This document shows, piece by piece, positions 1 to 5,683 of a stretch of DNA of 7,684 bases. The DNA comes from Bacillota bacterium (GTDB lineage: Bacteria; Bacillota; Clostridia; Peptostreptococcales; Anaerovoracaceae). Made by a program: the position numbers and the translations under genes. Numbering within the stretch: position 1 is the first letter of the stretch; each line of letters begins with the position of its first letter. The stretch spans positions 1-7,684 of the forward strand of contig JAEEUO010000047.1 in NCBI GenBank assembly GCA_016286935.1, read 5' to 3'. Under the pieces are notes generated by a model that saw only the letters and a list, made by a program, of their open reading frames with translations, had not been told where the DNA came from and ran no database searches.

Positions 1-276
1 AATACTTTTGCAGATACAGAAACAAAACGGATTTACGAGCAACTATTCTCGCGGCGGTTCCCTTATGAGATTCAAAAAACCGCTTTGCGCAAATTGATGT
101 TGCTTGATCAGGCAAACGACCTGCGTGATCTACTTGCGCCTCCCGGGAATCGACTTGAAGCCTTGCACGGCGACCGCGAAGGACAATACAGTATCCGCGT
201 AAACGACCGGTATCGCATCTGCTTTCGTTTTGAGCCGAGCGGTGCATATGACGTTGAACTCGTCGACTATCATTAA
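1..276 (+). CDS. higB: HigB-type toxin (RelE/HigB superfamily mRNA interferase), 5' end cut by window
   Basis: The reading frame is open from base 1 and ends in TAA at 274-276, giving 91 residues. The family is usually about 92 residues, so probably only the start codon and one or two more codons are missing. The central block PPGNRLEALHGDREGQYSIR, followed by RICFRF, is the signature of HigB toxins that pair with a downstream HigA. The protein ends in Asp-Tyr-His, and this C-terminal triad is needed for cleavage of ribosome-bound mRNA in characterised HigB proteins. An internal TTG at 85 would give only 63 residues and lose the N-terminal helix, so it is not the start. The toxin-before-antitoxin order and the ribosome binding site overlapping its stop codon indicate one operon with the next gene. 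Family assignment is firm; toxicity is inferred. Confidence 0.9.
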   Translation, partial: NTFADTETKRIYEQLFSRRFPYEIQKTALRKLMLLDQANDLRDLLAPPGNRLEALHGDREGQYSIRVNDRYRICFRFEPSGAYDVELVDYH

Positions 277-281
277 GGAGG
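275..281 (+). promoter_or_regulatory. Shine-Dalgarno of higA overlapping the higB stop
   Basis: AAGGAGG shares two bases with the TAA stop of higB and lies four bases before the ATG at 286. It sets the antitoxin start and suggests that HigA translation is coupled to ribosomes ending on the toxin. Confidence 0.8.
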
Positions 282-285
282 AACC

Positions 286-579
286 ATGGAACGCATCGAA
301 ACACCGACGATCGGCGAGATCCTGACCGAGGATTTTATGAAGCCGTATCACCTATCCGCTTATAAGCTTGCACAGGGAATCCGCGTTCCGGTCTCGCGCG
401 TTCAGGACATTCTCCACGACAGGCGGAAAATCACTGTAGATACCTCGCTGCGGCTGGCGCGCTATTTTGGTGTTACGGAAACATATTTCCTGAACCTCCA
501 GAACGACATCGATATTCGCAACGCCAAGTACGCGCTTGCGGATGAACTGAACGCGATCACCGCGATCAACGTGGCATAG
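286..579 (+). CDS. higA: HigA-type antitoxin, XRE-family DNA-binding protein
   Basis: This is a 97-residue protein with a helix-turn-helix of the XRE/Cro type at about residues 23-64 (LSAYKLAQGIRVPVSRVQDI, then ITVDTSLRLARYFG). The following YFLNLQNDIDI stretch is typical of HigA addiction-module antidotes. In this family the protein neutralises the HigB toxin by direct binding and represses the toxin-antitoxin promoter; that promoter lies outside the window. The length matches the usual 95-105 residues. The start follows a perfect AAGGAGG by four bases. The pair sits in less GC-rich DNA than its neighbours, which suggests acquisition by transfer. Partner pairing is inferred from adjacency. 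Confidence 0.92.
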   Translation: MERIETPTIGEILTEDFMKPYHLSAYKLAQGIRVPVSRVQDILHDRRKITVDTSLRLARYFGVTETYFLNLQNDIDIRNAKYALADELNAITAINVA

Positions 580-742
580 GTTTCGGTCTCTTTACTCCAA
601 TACCCCATCCAAGGCCAAAAACAGCCCCGTAGCCGCGCGAAACGCCCTTCCGCAGCATCTTTTCCCGTCCGCACCAAAAAACCCCTGAGATCGCCTCTCA
701 GGGGCCTTTTTACGGTTTTTCCGGTTGGGCGGCCGCCCGGTC
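580..742. other. Intergenic region between convergent higA and the RsbW-like gene
   Basis: I see no coding potential in these 163 bases apart from antisense shadows. The only clear structure is the terminator at 676-711. A 12-base perfect palindrome (GGGCGGCCGCCC, 727-738) lies just after the stop of the minus-strand gene and has no evident role. Confidence 0.6.
676..711. terminator. Bidirectional intrinsic terminator
   Basis: A perfect 9-bp stem (CCCCTGAGA at 682-690 with TCTCAGGGG at 696-704) has a five-base loop. On the minus strand the stem is followed at once by six T (A676-A681 on +), which suits the RsbW-like gene. On the plus strand it is followed by CC and five T, which suits higA. 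It probably serves both convergent units. Confidence 0.85.
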
Positions 743-1159
743 TCAGAGATTCTTCAATACGGTCAGGATGTTCTTGCCATCCTTGTACTCATAGCTGACG
801 TCGTCCATCGTCTCCTTGACGAGGAAGATCCCGAGACCGCCCACGCGGCTCATCATGGCGTCTTCGGACATGTCGGGGTCCTCCTTGGCGAGCGGGTCGA
901 ACGGACGGCCGCTGTCAAGGAACTGGATCACGACGCGAAGCGGGTCCTTCAGGACCTCGCACCGCACCTCGGCCGGTCCGATCGCCGGATCGTAGGCGTA
1001 GCTCGCGATGTTGACGAAGATCTCCTCGACGGCGAGGCGGATCTGCATCAGCGTTTTGTTGTCGCTGCAGCCGCAGTTTTCCAGACGGCTCAGCACGAAG
1101 TCGTTCACGAGGTCGAGATTCCGCACCTCGGCACTGATCGTCAGACTATCCATACTCAT
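743..1159 (-). CDS. RsbW/SpoIIAB-like ATP-binding protein (GHKL anti-sigma-factor kinase fold)
   Basis: This is a 138-residue single-domain protein of the HATPase_c_2 family, which includes the serine kinases and anti-sigma factors RsbW and SpoIIAB. The N-box is visible at 41-50 (RLAVEEIFVN, with Glu45/Glu46 and Asn50). The G1 box is at 80-88 (FLDSGRPFD) and the G2 box at 107-110 (GGLG) with a following Lys. The length fits the family. The start is fixed by an in-frame TGA a few codons upstream, and GAGG lies ten bases before the ATG at 1159; a second ATG two codons later is possible. No STAS-domain antagonist, sigma factor or PP2C phosphatase is adjacent. The target is therefore unknown, and a general role in partner switching is inferred from the fold. 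Confidence 0.85.
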   Translation of the reverse strand: MSMDSLTISAEVRNLDLVNDFVLSRLENCGCSDNKTLMQIRLAVEEIFVNIASYAYDPAIGPAEVRCEVLKDPLRVVIQFLDSGRPFDPLAKEDPDMSEDAMMSRVGGLGIFLVKETMDDVSYEYKDGKNILTVLKNL

Positions 1160-1179
1160 TGTTCGGGTACCTCATCACT

Positions 1180-1208
1180 ATGATAGCGCCTTGAAGAACG
1201 TTTCGCAA
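1180..1208 (-). promoter_or_regulatory. Sigma-70-type promoter for the RsbW-like gene
   Basis: On the minus strand, TTGCGA (1203-1208) and TATCAT (1180-1185) are separated by exactly 17 bases. The predicted start of transcription is near 1173, giving a leader of only about 14 bases with the GAGG ribosome site at its very 5' end. The element interlocks with the promoter of the divergent HAD gene. Confidence 0.6.
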
Positions 1209-1219
1209 GCGGATATACT
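1191..1219 (+). promoter_or_regulatory. Sigma-70-type promoter for the HAD phosphatase gene
   Basis: TTGAAG (1191-1196) and TATACT (1214-1219) are separated by exactly 17 bases. The predicted start near 1226 leaves a leader of about 18 bases, followed by a GAGAGG-like ribosome site (1230-1235) and the ATG at 1244. Confidence 0.7.
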
Positions 1220-1243
1220 ATCCGTGAAAGAGAGGAATATGCC

Positions 1244-1939
1244 ATGCGCTTTGAATATGCGGTCTTCGATCTCGACGGAACGCTGATCGACACGCTCGAG
1301 GATCTGAAGGACAGCGTGAACCATACGATGCGCGCGTACGGGTGGCCGGAGCGGTCGATGGCGGAGATCCGCGCGTTCGTCGGGAACGGCCTCAGGCGGC
1401 TCGTCGAGCTGTCGGTTCCCCAATTGCCCCGCGGGGAAAACGAAACGGATCCGCTTCTCCCCCGCCCCGCCGTCGGCGGAGAAGCGTTCGAGCGCCTTCT
1501 CGCGGAATACAAGGCGTACTACGCGGCCCACTGCATGGTGAAGACCGCGCCTTACGAAGGGATCCCCGAGGCCGTCCGCGCGATCCGGGACGCCGGGATC
1601 CGCTGCGCCGTCGTGACGAACAAGATGCAGTCCGCGGCGGAGGACATCATCCGCTCCTTCTTCGGAGACGTCTTCGACGTTGTGATCGGCCAGGTCGACG
1701 GCATGCCCCAGAAGCCGGCGCCCGACGGCGTATGGCTCGCGATGGAGAAGCTCGGCGCCGATCCCGCAAAGACGGCCTACGTCGGCGACTCGGAGGTCGA
1801 CTGTCTGACCGCACGGAACGCGCGGCTGCCGATCATCGGCGTGACGTGGGGCTTCCGCGACCGCGCCGTCCTCGAATCCAACGGCGCGGACTTCATCATC
1901 GATTCGCCCGCGGAGCTCCTGCCGACGCTCGTCGGGTGA
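1244..1939 (+). CDS. HAD-superfamily hydrolase, phosphoglycolate phosphatase-like
   Basis: This 231-residue protein carries all four HAD motifs. Motif I is DLDGT at 9-13 (Asp9 nucleophile, Asp11 acid/base), motif II is Thr125 in VVTNK, motif III is Lys157 in QKPAP, and motif IV is GDSEVD at 181-186. A helical C1-type cap lies between motifs I and II (about 20-100). The layout matches Gph/PgpB-like phosphatases that remove phosphate from small sugars such as 2-phosphoglycolate. Substrate cannot be read from sequence, and related enzymes include pyrophosphatases and beta-phosphoglucomutases. The cap holds a Pro/Arg/Glu-rich stretch (about 59-80) that looks like a loop insertion. The start is supported by AGAGG eight bases before the ATG. 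An ATG at 1239 is out of frame. The gene has its own promoter and terminator, so it is probably monocistronic. Confidence 0.88.
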   Translation: MRFEYAVFDLDGTLIDTLEDLKDSVNHTMRAYGWPERSMAEIRAFVGNGLRRLVELSVPQLPRGENETDPLLPRPAVGGEAFERLLAEYKAYYAAHCMVKTAPYEGIPEAVRAIRDAGIRCAVVTNKMQSAAEDIIRSFFGDVFDVVIGQVDGMPQKPAPDGVWLAMEKLGADPAKTAYVGDSEVDCLTARNARLPIIGVTWGFRDRAVLESNGADFIIDSPAELLPTLVG

Positions 1940-1961
1940 TCAGGCCCATTCGATCCGAAAG

Positions 1962-1992
1962 AAAACCGGAGACCTTTGCGGTCTCCGGTTTT
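1962..1992. terminator. Bidirectional intrinsic terminator between the HAD gene and rnfB
   Basis: A perfect 13-bp stem (1962-1974 with 1980-1992; core ACCGGAGACC) has a five-base loop, TTTGC. It ends in a T run on the plus strand, and in TTTT on the minus strand. It lies 23 bases after the HAD stop and 15 bases after the rnfB stop, so it should end both convergent transcripts. Confidence 0.88.
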
Positions 1993-2006
1993 TCATTGCT
2001 TTTTTC

Positions 2007-2870
2007 TTACGCGGTCGCGGCCGGCGCGGATGACGCTTCCTTCGCGGGCTCCTCCGGACGGACCGGGCCGCCCTCGGGGCCGTCGACGATGCACTTCGCG
2101 GGGCAGACGGACTGGCACGTTCCGCAGCCGACGCACTTCGAGTAGTCGATCACCGCGAGGTTGTTCTCGACGTGGATCGCGCCCTGGGGACATTTCCTTT
2201 CGCACATGCCGCAGCCGAGGCAGCCGGCCTGGCACTTCTTGCGGACGGCCGCGCCCTTGTCTTTGCTCGAGCAGGAGACCTGGACCTTGATCGCCGCGGG
2301 CAGGACCGAGATGACGTGGTTCGGGCAGACCTTCGCGCAGGCGGAGCAGCCCGTGCAGGAATTGATGTCCACGCGGGCGATGCCGTTCGGCATGATGTGG
2401 ATCGCGTCGCTCGGGCAGGCGCGCGTGCAGTCGCCGAGGCCGATGCAGCCGAACGTGCAGGATCCGTTTCCGCCGAACATCAGCTTCGCGGCCGCGCACG
2501 TTTCGATCCCGCGGTAATCCATCTTCTTCGACGTCTTGTCGCACGAGCCGAGGCAGTTGACGCGCGCGTAGCTCTTCACGACCTCTCCGGCCTCGCGGCC
2601 CAGAACGGACGCGACCTTCGAGGCGACGGCGGCGCCGCCGGGGGCGCAGAGGTTCAGCGGCGTCGATTCGTCTTCGACCATCGCCGCGGCGTAGCCGTCG
2701 CAGCCGGGGAAGCCGCATCCGCCGCAGTTCGCGCCGGGCAGGCATTCGCGGACTTTGGGGATCCGCTCATCGACCTCGACGGCCATGACCTTCGACGCCA
2801 CGGAGAGCATCACGGCGCAGATGACGCCGATGACGGTGACGACAACGACAGCAGTTCCGATAACTCCCAT
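2007..2870 (-). CDS. rnfB: Rnf complex subunit B, polyferredoxin-type electron entry subunit
   Basis: RnfB receives electrons from reduced ferredoxin at the cytoplasmic face of the Rnf complex. The 287-residue protein starts with one membrane helix (about 3-24). A four-cysteine Fe-S module follows (Cys43, 49, 52, 57 in CLPGANCGGCGFPGC), then a middle domain with Cys106, 110 and 125. Four ferredoxin-like cysteine sets follow: 138/142/148/152, 172/175/178/182, 217/220/223/227 and 246/249/252/256. The long form with several clusters is typical of clostridial Rnf; proteobacterial RnfB is shorter. The C-terminus (about 264-287) is a Pro/Glu/Ala-rich tail without cysteines. The start follows AAGGGGGTGA, a near-perfect ribosome site that overlaps the rnfA stop, with a gap of 14 bases. 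It is the last gene of the operon. Confidence 0.95.
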   Translation of the reverse strand: MGVIGTAVVVVTVIGVICAVMLSVASKVMAVEVDERIPKVRECLPGANCGGCGFPGCDGYAAAMVEDESTPLNLCAPGGAAVASKVASVLGREAGEVVKSYARVNCLGSCDKTSKKMDYRGIETCAAAKLMFGGNGSCTFGCIGLGDCTRACPSDAIHIMPNGIARVDINSCTGCSACAKVCPNHVISVLPAAIKVQVSCSSKDKGAAVRKKCQAGCLGCGMCERKCPQGAIHVENNLAVIDYSKCVGCGTCQSVCPAKCIVDGPEGGPVRPEEPAKEASSAPAATA

Positions 2871-2884
2871 TCTTCGTCACCCCC

Positions 2885-3502
2885 TTACTTGAAGATGTTG
2901 TCGATCACGCCGGCAAACCCGAAGAACGAGACCGACAGGATCGCGGCGGAGATCAGCGTGATCGGCATGCCCTTGAAGGACGGCGGCGCGTCGTTGTCCT
3001 CGATCCGCGAGCGGACGCCGGAGAACAGGACCATCGCCATCAGGAAGCCGAGGCCCGCGCCGAGCGAGTACGTCAGCGCCTGGCCGAACGTCAGGCCGAA
3101 GATGCCGGTGCCCATGTACGTATCGACGTTGTCGATGCAGACGCCGAGCACGGCGCAGTTCGTCGTGATCAGCGGCAGATAGACGCCGAGCGAGGCGTGG
3201 AGCGCGGGAACGTATTTCTTGAGGACGATCTCGACGAGCTGGACGAGCGCGGCGATGACGAGGATGAAGACGATCGTCTGCATGTACTCGAGGCCGAGGG
3301 CTTCGAGGATGAAGTGCTGGATCGGATACGTCACGGCCGTGGCGAGGAGCATGACGAAGATGACGGCGACGGACATGCCGAACGCGGAATCGAGTTTCTT
3401 CGAAACGCCGAGGAACGGGCAGATGCCGAGGAACTGCTGCAGAACGTAGTTCTCGACGAACATCGCCGTCAGGATGATCGTGCAGAAGAGTTTGATCGTC
3501 AT
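2885..3502 (-). CDS. rnfA: Rnf complex subunit A, integral membrane subunit
   Basis: This is a 205-residue, six-helix membrane protein of the RnfA/NqrE family. It starts with IKLFCTIILTAMFVENYVL and carries the family's two cysteine-bearing motifs, GICPFLG (Cys28) and TTNCAVLG (Cys116). In the homologous Nqr and Rnf complexes these cysteines, with the equivalent pair of the sister subunit, hold an iron-sulfur cluster inside the membrane that moves electrons across it. The length is a little above the usual 190 or so because of a hydrophilic loop (about 165-178, RIEDNDAPPSFKG). The start ATG overlaps the rnfE stop (ATGA, 3499-3502), and an AAGGAG lies about 11 bases upstream inside rnfE, so translation is probably coupled. 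Confidence 0.95.
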   Translation of the reverse strand: MTIKLFCTIILTAMFVENYVLQQFLGICPFLGVSKKLDSAFGMSVAVIFVMLLATAVTYPIQHFILEALGLEYMQTIVFILVIAALVQLVEIVLKKYVPALHASLGVYLPLITTNCAVLGVCIDNVDTYMGTGIFGLTFGQALTYSLGAGLGFLMAMVLFSGVRSRIEDNDAPPSFKGMPITLISAAILSVSFFGFAGVIDNIFK

Positions 3503-4179
3503 TTCGCTTCACACTCCTTTCTTCCGGCAGCCTGGCAGAGCGACGCGGACGGGCAGCCCTCGCAGCCGAAATCCTTCTTCTTCGGCTTGTTCTTGAACCA
3601 CTTGTTGACGCAGGCGATCAGGCAGCCGAACACGAAGAACCCGCCGGGGGCCATCGTGAGGATCGAGATGTGGTTGTCGGCGAGGACCGGGATCGGAAGG
3701 CCCATCCAGGTGCCGTTGCCGAAGATCTCGCGGATCGACGCCATCACGAAGAGCGTGAGCGTAAAGCCGAGGCCCATGCCGATCGCGTCGAGCGCGGAAT
3801 CGAGGACGCCGTGTTTGTTCGCGAACGCCTCGGCGCGGCCGAGGATGATGCAGTTGACGACGATCAGCGGCAGATACAGGCCGAGCGCCTCGTAGATCGG
3901 ATACGCGAACGCGTTGAGGATCATCTGGACGATCGTGACGAACGTCGCGATCAGGACGATGTAGCACGGGATGCGGACCTTGTCGGAGATCGCGCGCCGC
4001 AGGAGCGAGATGAACACGTTCGAGCAGATCAGGACGGCCGTCGCCGCGGCGCCCATGCCGAACGCGTTCGACGCCTGGGTCGACGTCGCGAGCGTCGGGC
4101 ACGTGCCGAGCACGAGGACCAGAACGGGGTTTTCGAGGATGATGCCCTTCGTCAGGGTCTTGAGTCTTTCACCTTTCAT
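3499..4179 (-). CDS. rnfE: Rnf complex subunit E, integral membrane subunit with Cys-rich tail
   Basis: This is a 226-residue membrane protein of the RnfE/NqrD family, the structural partner of RnfA. It shows the family start (LTKGIILENPVLVLVLGTCP) and the cysteine motifs LGTCPTLA (Cys27) and VNCIILG (Cys110), which with RnfA form the intramembrane iron-sulfur site. Six hydrophobic segments span about 15-193. After the last helix comes a Lys-rich linker and a short cytoplasmic or membrane-edge tail with four cysteines (206, 209, 215, 223). The tail is absent from the short proteobacterial forms as I recall them. The ATG lies two bases after the rnfG stop, and GGAGGG about eight bases upstream is inside the end of rnfG. 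Confidence 0.94.
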   Translation of the reverse strand: MKGERLKTLTKGIILENPVLVLVLGTCPTLATSTQASNAFGMGAAATAVLICSNVFISLLRRAISDKVRIPCYIVLIATFVTIVQMILNAFAYPIYEALGLYLPLIVVNCIILGRAEAFANKHGVLDSALDAIGMGLGFTLTLFVMASIREIFGNGTWMGLPIPVLADNHISILTMAPGGFFVFGCLIACVNKWFKNKPKKKDFGCEGCPSASLCQAAGRKECEAK

Positions 4180-4181
4180 CG

Positions 4182-4754
4182 CTATTTCCCTCCGTTCATG
4201 ACGTACGCGAACGCGTCGAAGACCGAGCGCATCGAATTCTTATAGTGGCCGGAGGAGAACGTCGCGCCGGAGATGCCGTCGACCGTGTCGATCGCGGAGG
4301 CGTCGACGCCCGTCCAGCGGAAGCGGTAATCGTCGCCGGCGGTCTTGGATCCCATGCCGGCCGTTTCGCTGTGGGAGAGCGTCTTCGTCTCGACGATCTT
4401 TCCGTCCGGATCGACGCCGACGATCAGCTTCATCGTCTTCTTCCCGCCGTAGCCGTCGCCGGTGACCTGGAAGACGTAGCCGTTGCCGTTGTTCGCTTTG
4501 TACGCTTCTGTGACGTAGTTCGTGTCGCCGTTCGCGTAGACGTCGGGGAACGAAACGTCGATCTTCGCGAAGCCGCCGGCGTCCGGAAGGACCTCGTTCA
4601 TCGCTTCGGTGGCGATGCGCTCCTCCGTTTCCCGGATGATCGGCTTGGTGATCTTGTTGACGTAGGCCAGAAGGCCGCTGCAGACGAGGCAGATCAGCGT
4701 GAGGACGAGGATCGGCTTCACAAAGTCCTCCCGCACGTTTTTTGTCTTTGTCAT
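4182..4754 (-). CDS. rnfG: Rnf complex subunit G, covalently flavinylated periplasmic-side subunit
   Basis: This 190-residue protein has one N-terminal membrane helix (about 13-31) and an FMN-binding domain on the outer face. The motif SGATFSS at 162-168 marks Thr165 as the residue that receives FMN through a phosphodiester bond, added by ApbE in the known systems. SHSETAGMG at 127-135 is the conserved substrate-side motif of the NqrC/RnfG family. The frame stays open upstream to 4892, but that would run 46 residues into rnfD. The ATG at 4754 is chosen because it abuts the rnfD stop (ATG directly preceded by TGA on the minus strand), follows GGAGG by about nine bases, and gives the usual family length. 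Confidence 0.95.
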   Translation of the reverse strand: MTKTKNVREDFVKPILVLTLICLVCSGLLAYVNKITKPIIRETEERIATEAMNEVLPDAGGFAKIDVSFPDVYANGDTNYVTEAYKANNGNGYVFQVTGDGYGGKKTMKLIVGVDPDGKIVETKTLSHSETAGMGSKTAGDDYRFRWTGVDASAIDTVDGISGATFSSGHYKNSMRSVFDAFAYVMNGGK

Positions 4755-5683
4755 GCCTTCACACCTCCGAACGGTTTCGTCATGCTCCAGCGGTTGATGT
4801 AGGGCGTCAGGATGTTCATCAGAAGAACGGCGAAGGACGCGCCCTCGGGGTAGCTTCCGTAGAAGCGGATCAGGCACGTCAGAAGGCCGCATCCGAGCGC
4901 GAAGATCACGCGGCCCTTGTTCGTGTGGGGGCTCGTGACGTAGTCGGACGCCATGAAGAACGCGCAGAGGAACAGGCCTCCCGAGAGGATCTCGGCGACG
5001 GCGAACGTAAAGCCGCCCTTGATCAGGCTCAGGATGAAGACCGTTCCGATGTACGTCAGCGGGATGTGCCAGGAGATGACCTTCCGGTACATCATATAGA
5101 GGCCGCCCAGCGTCAGGGCGAGGGCGCTCGATTCACCGAGCGAGCCGCCGGCCGCGCCGAGGGCGAGATGGAAGAGGTTCAGCCCTTCCGCCGATCCGGT
5201 CTTCAGGACCTCGAGCGGCGTCGCGGACGAGACGGCGTCGATGAAGTTCGGGGCCGTCCACGTCGCCATCGAGCTCGAGAACGCGAGGAACATGACGATG
5301 CGGGCCGTGAGGGCCGGGTTGGCGAAGTTGTGGCCGATGCCGCCGAAGAGCTGCTTCACGACGATGATCGCGACGACGCAGCCGATCGCGGCCTGCCAGA
5401 GCGGGATCGAGACGGGGAGGTTCATCGCGAGGATCACGCCCGTGACGGCGGCGGAAAGGTCGCCGATCGTGTTCGGGCGCTTCATACCCTTCTCGAAGAG
5501 CCATTCGCAGAAGACGCAGCAGGCGGCGCAGAACACCTCGACGAGGAGCGCGCGGAATCCGAAGAAGATGACCGAGACGATCACCGCCGGGCAGAGCCCG
5601 ATCAGGACGTCGCGCATGATCGTCGTCGTCGAATCGTTCGAGCGGATATGCGGGGATACGGATACGATCATGTTGTCGTTCAT
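4751..5683 (-). CDS. rnfD: Rnf complex subunit D, flavinylated integral membrane subunit
   Basis: This is a 310-residue membrane protein of the RnfD/NqrB family with about nine or ten hydrophobic segments. It opens with a short polar N-terminus (VSVSPHIRS) typical of the family. SSATPLE at 152-158 is the flavinylation motif, and Thr155 is the expected covalent FMN site. GHNFANPAL at 117-125 and SDYVTSPHTNKGR at 246-258 are conserved family blocks. RnfD forms part of the ion-translocating core with RnfA and RnfE; whether the ion is Na+ or H+ cannot be told here. The ATG overlaps the rnfC stop (ATGA, 5680-5683), and a strong GGGGAGGTGA ribosome site lies inside the end of rnfC. Confidence 0.95.
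   Translation of the reverse strand: MNDNMIVSVSPHIRSNDSTTTIMRDVLIGLCPAVIVSVIFFGFRALLVEVFCAACCVFCEWLFEKGMKRPNTIGDLSAAVTGVILAMNLPVSIPLWQAAIGCVVAIIVVKQLFGGIGHNFANPALTARIVMFLAFSSSMATWTAPNFIDAVSSATPLEVLKTGSAEGLNLFHLALGAAGGSLGESSALALTLGGLYMMYRKVISWHIPLTYIGTVFILSLIKGGFTFAVAEILSGGLFLCAFFMASDYVTSPHTNKGRVIFALGCGLLTCLIRFYGSYPEGASFAVLLMNILTPYINRWSMTKPFGGVKA

Noticed and set aside
727..738. Perfect 12-base palindrome GGGCGGCCGCCC, considered as an operator or terminator
   Set aside because: It has no loop and no T run, is expected by chance in GC-rich DNA, and lies after a stop codon far from any promoter I can see.
1342..2145. Open frame of 267 codons overlapping the HAD gene in another frame
   Set aside because: Arg-rich alternate frame; it passes through the terminator at 1962-1992 and into the end of rnfB, while the HAD frame holds all four catalytic motifs.
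2172..3182. Open frame of 336 codons on the plus strand, antisense to rnfB and rnfA
   Set aside because: Same composition artefact; it runs across the junction of two real genes and has no recognisable domain.
4755..4892. Upstream extension of rnfG to an ATG at 4892
   Set aside because: It would lie wholly inside rnfD, and the added 46 residues are an Arg/Pro-rich alternate reading of rnfD codons. The ATG at 4754 abuts the rnfD stop with a good ribosome site.
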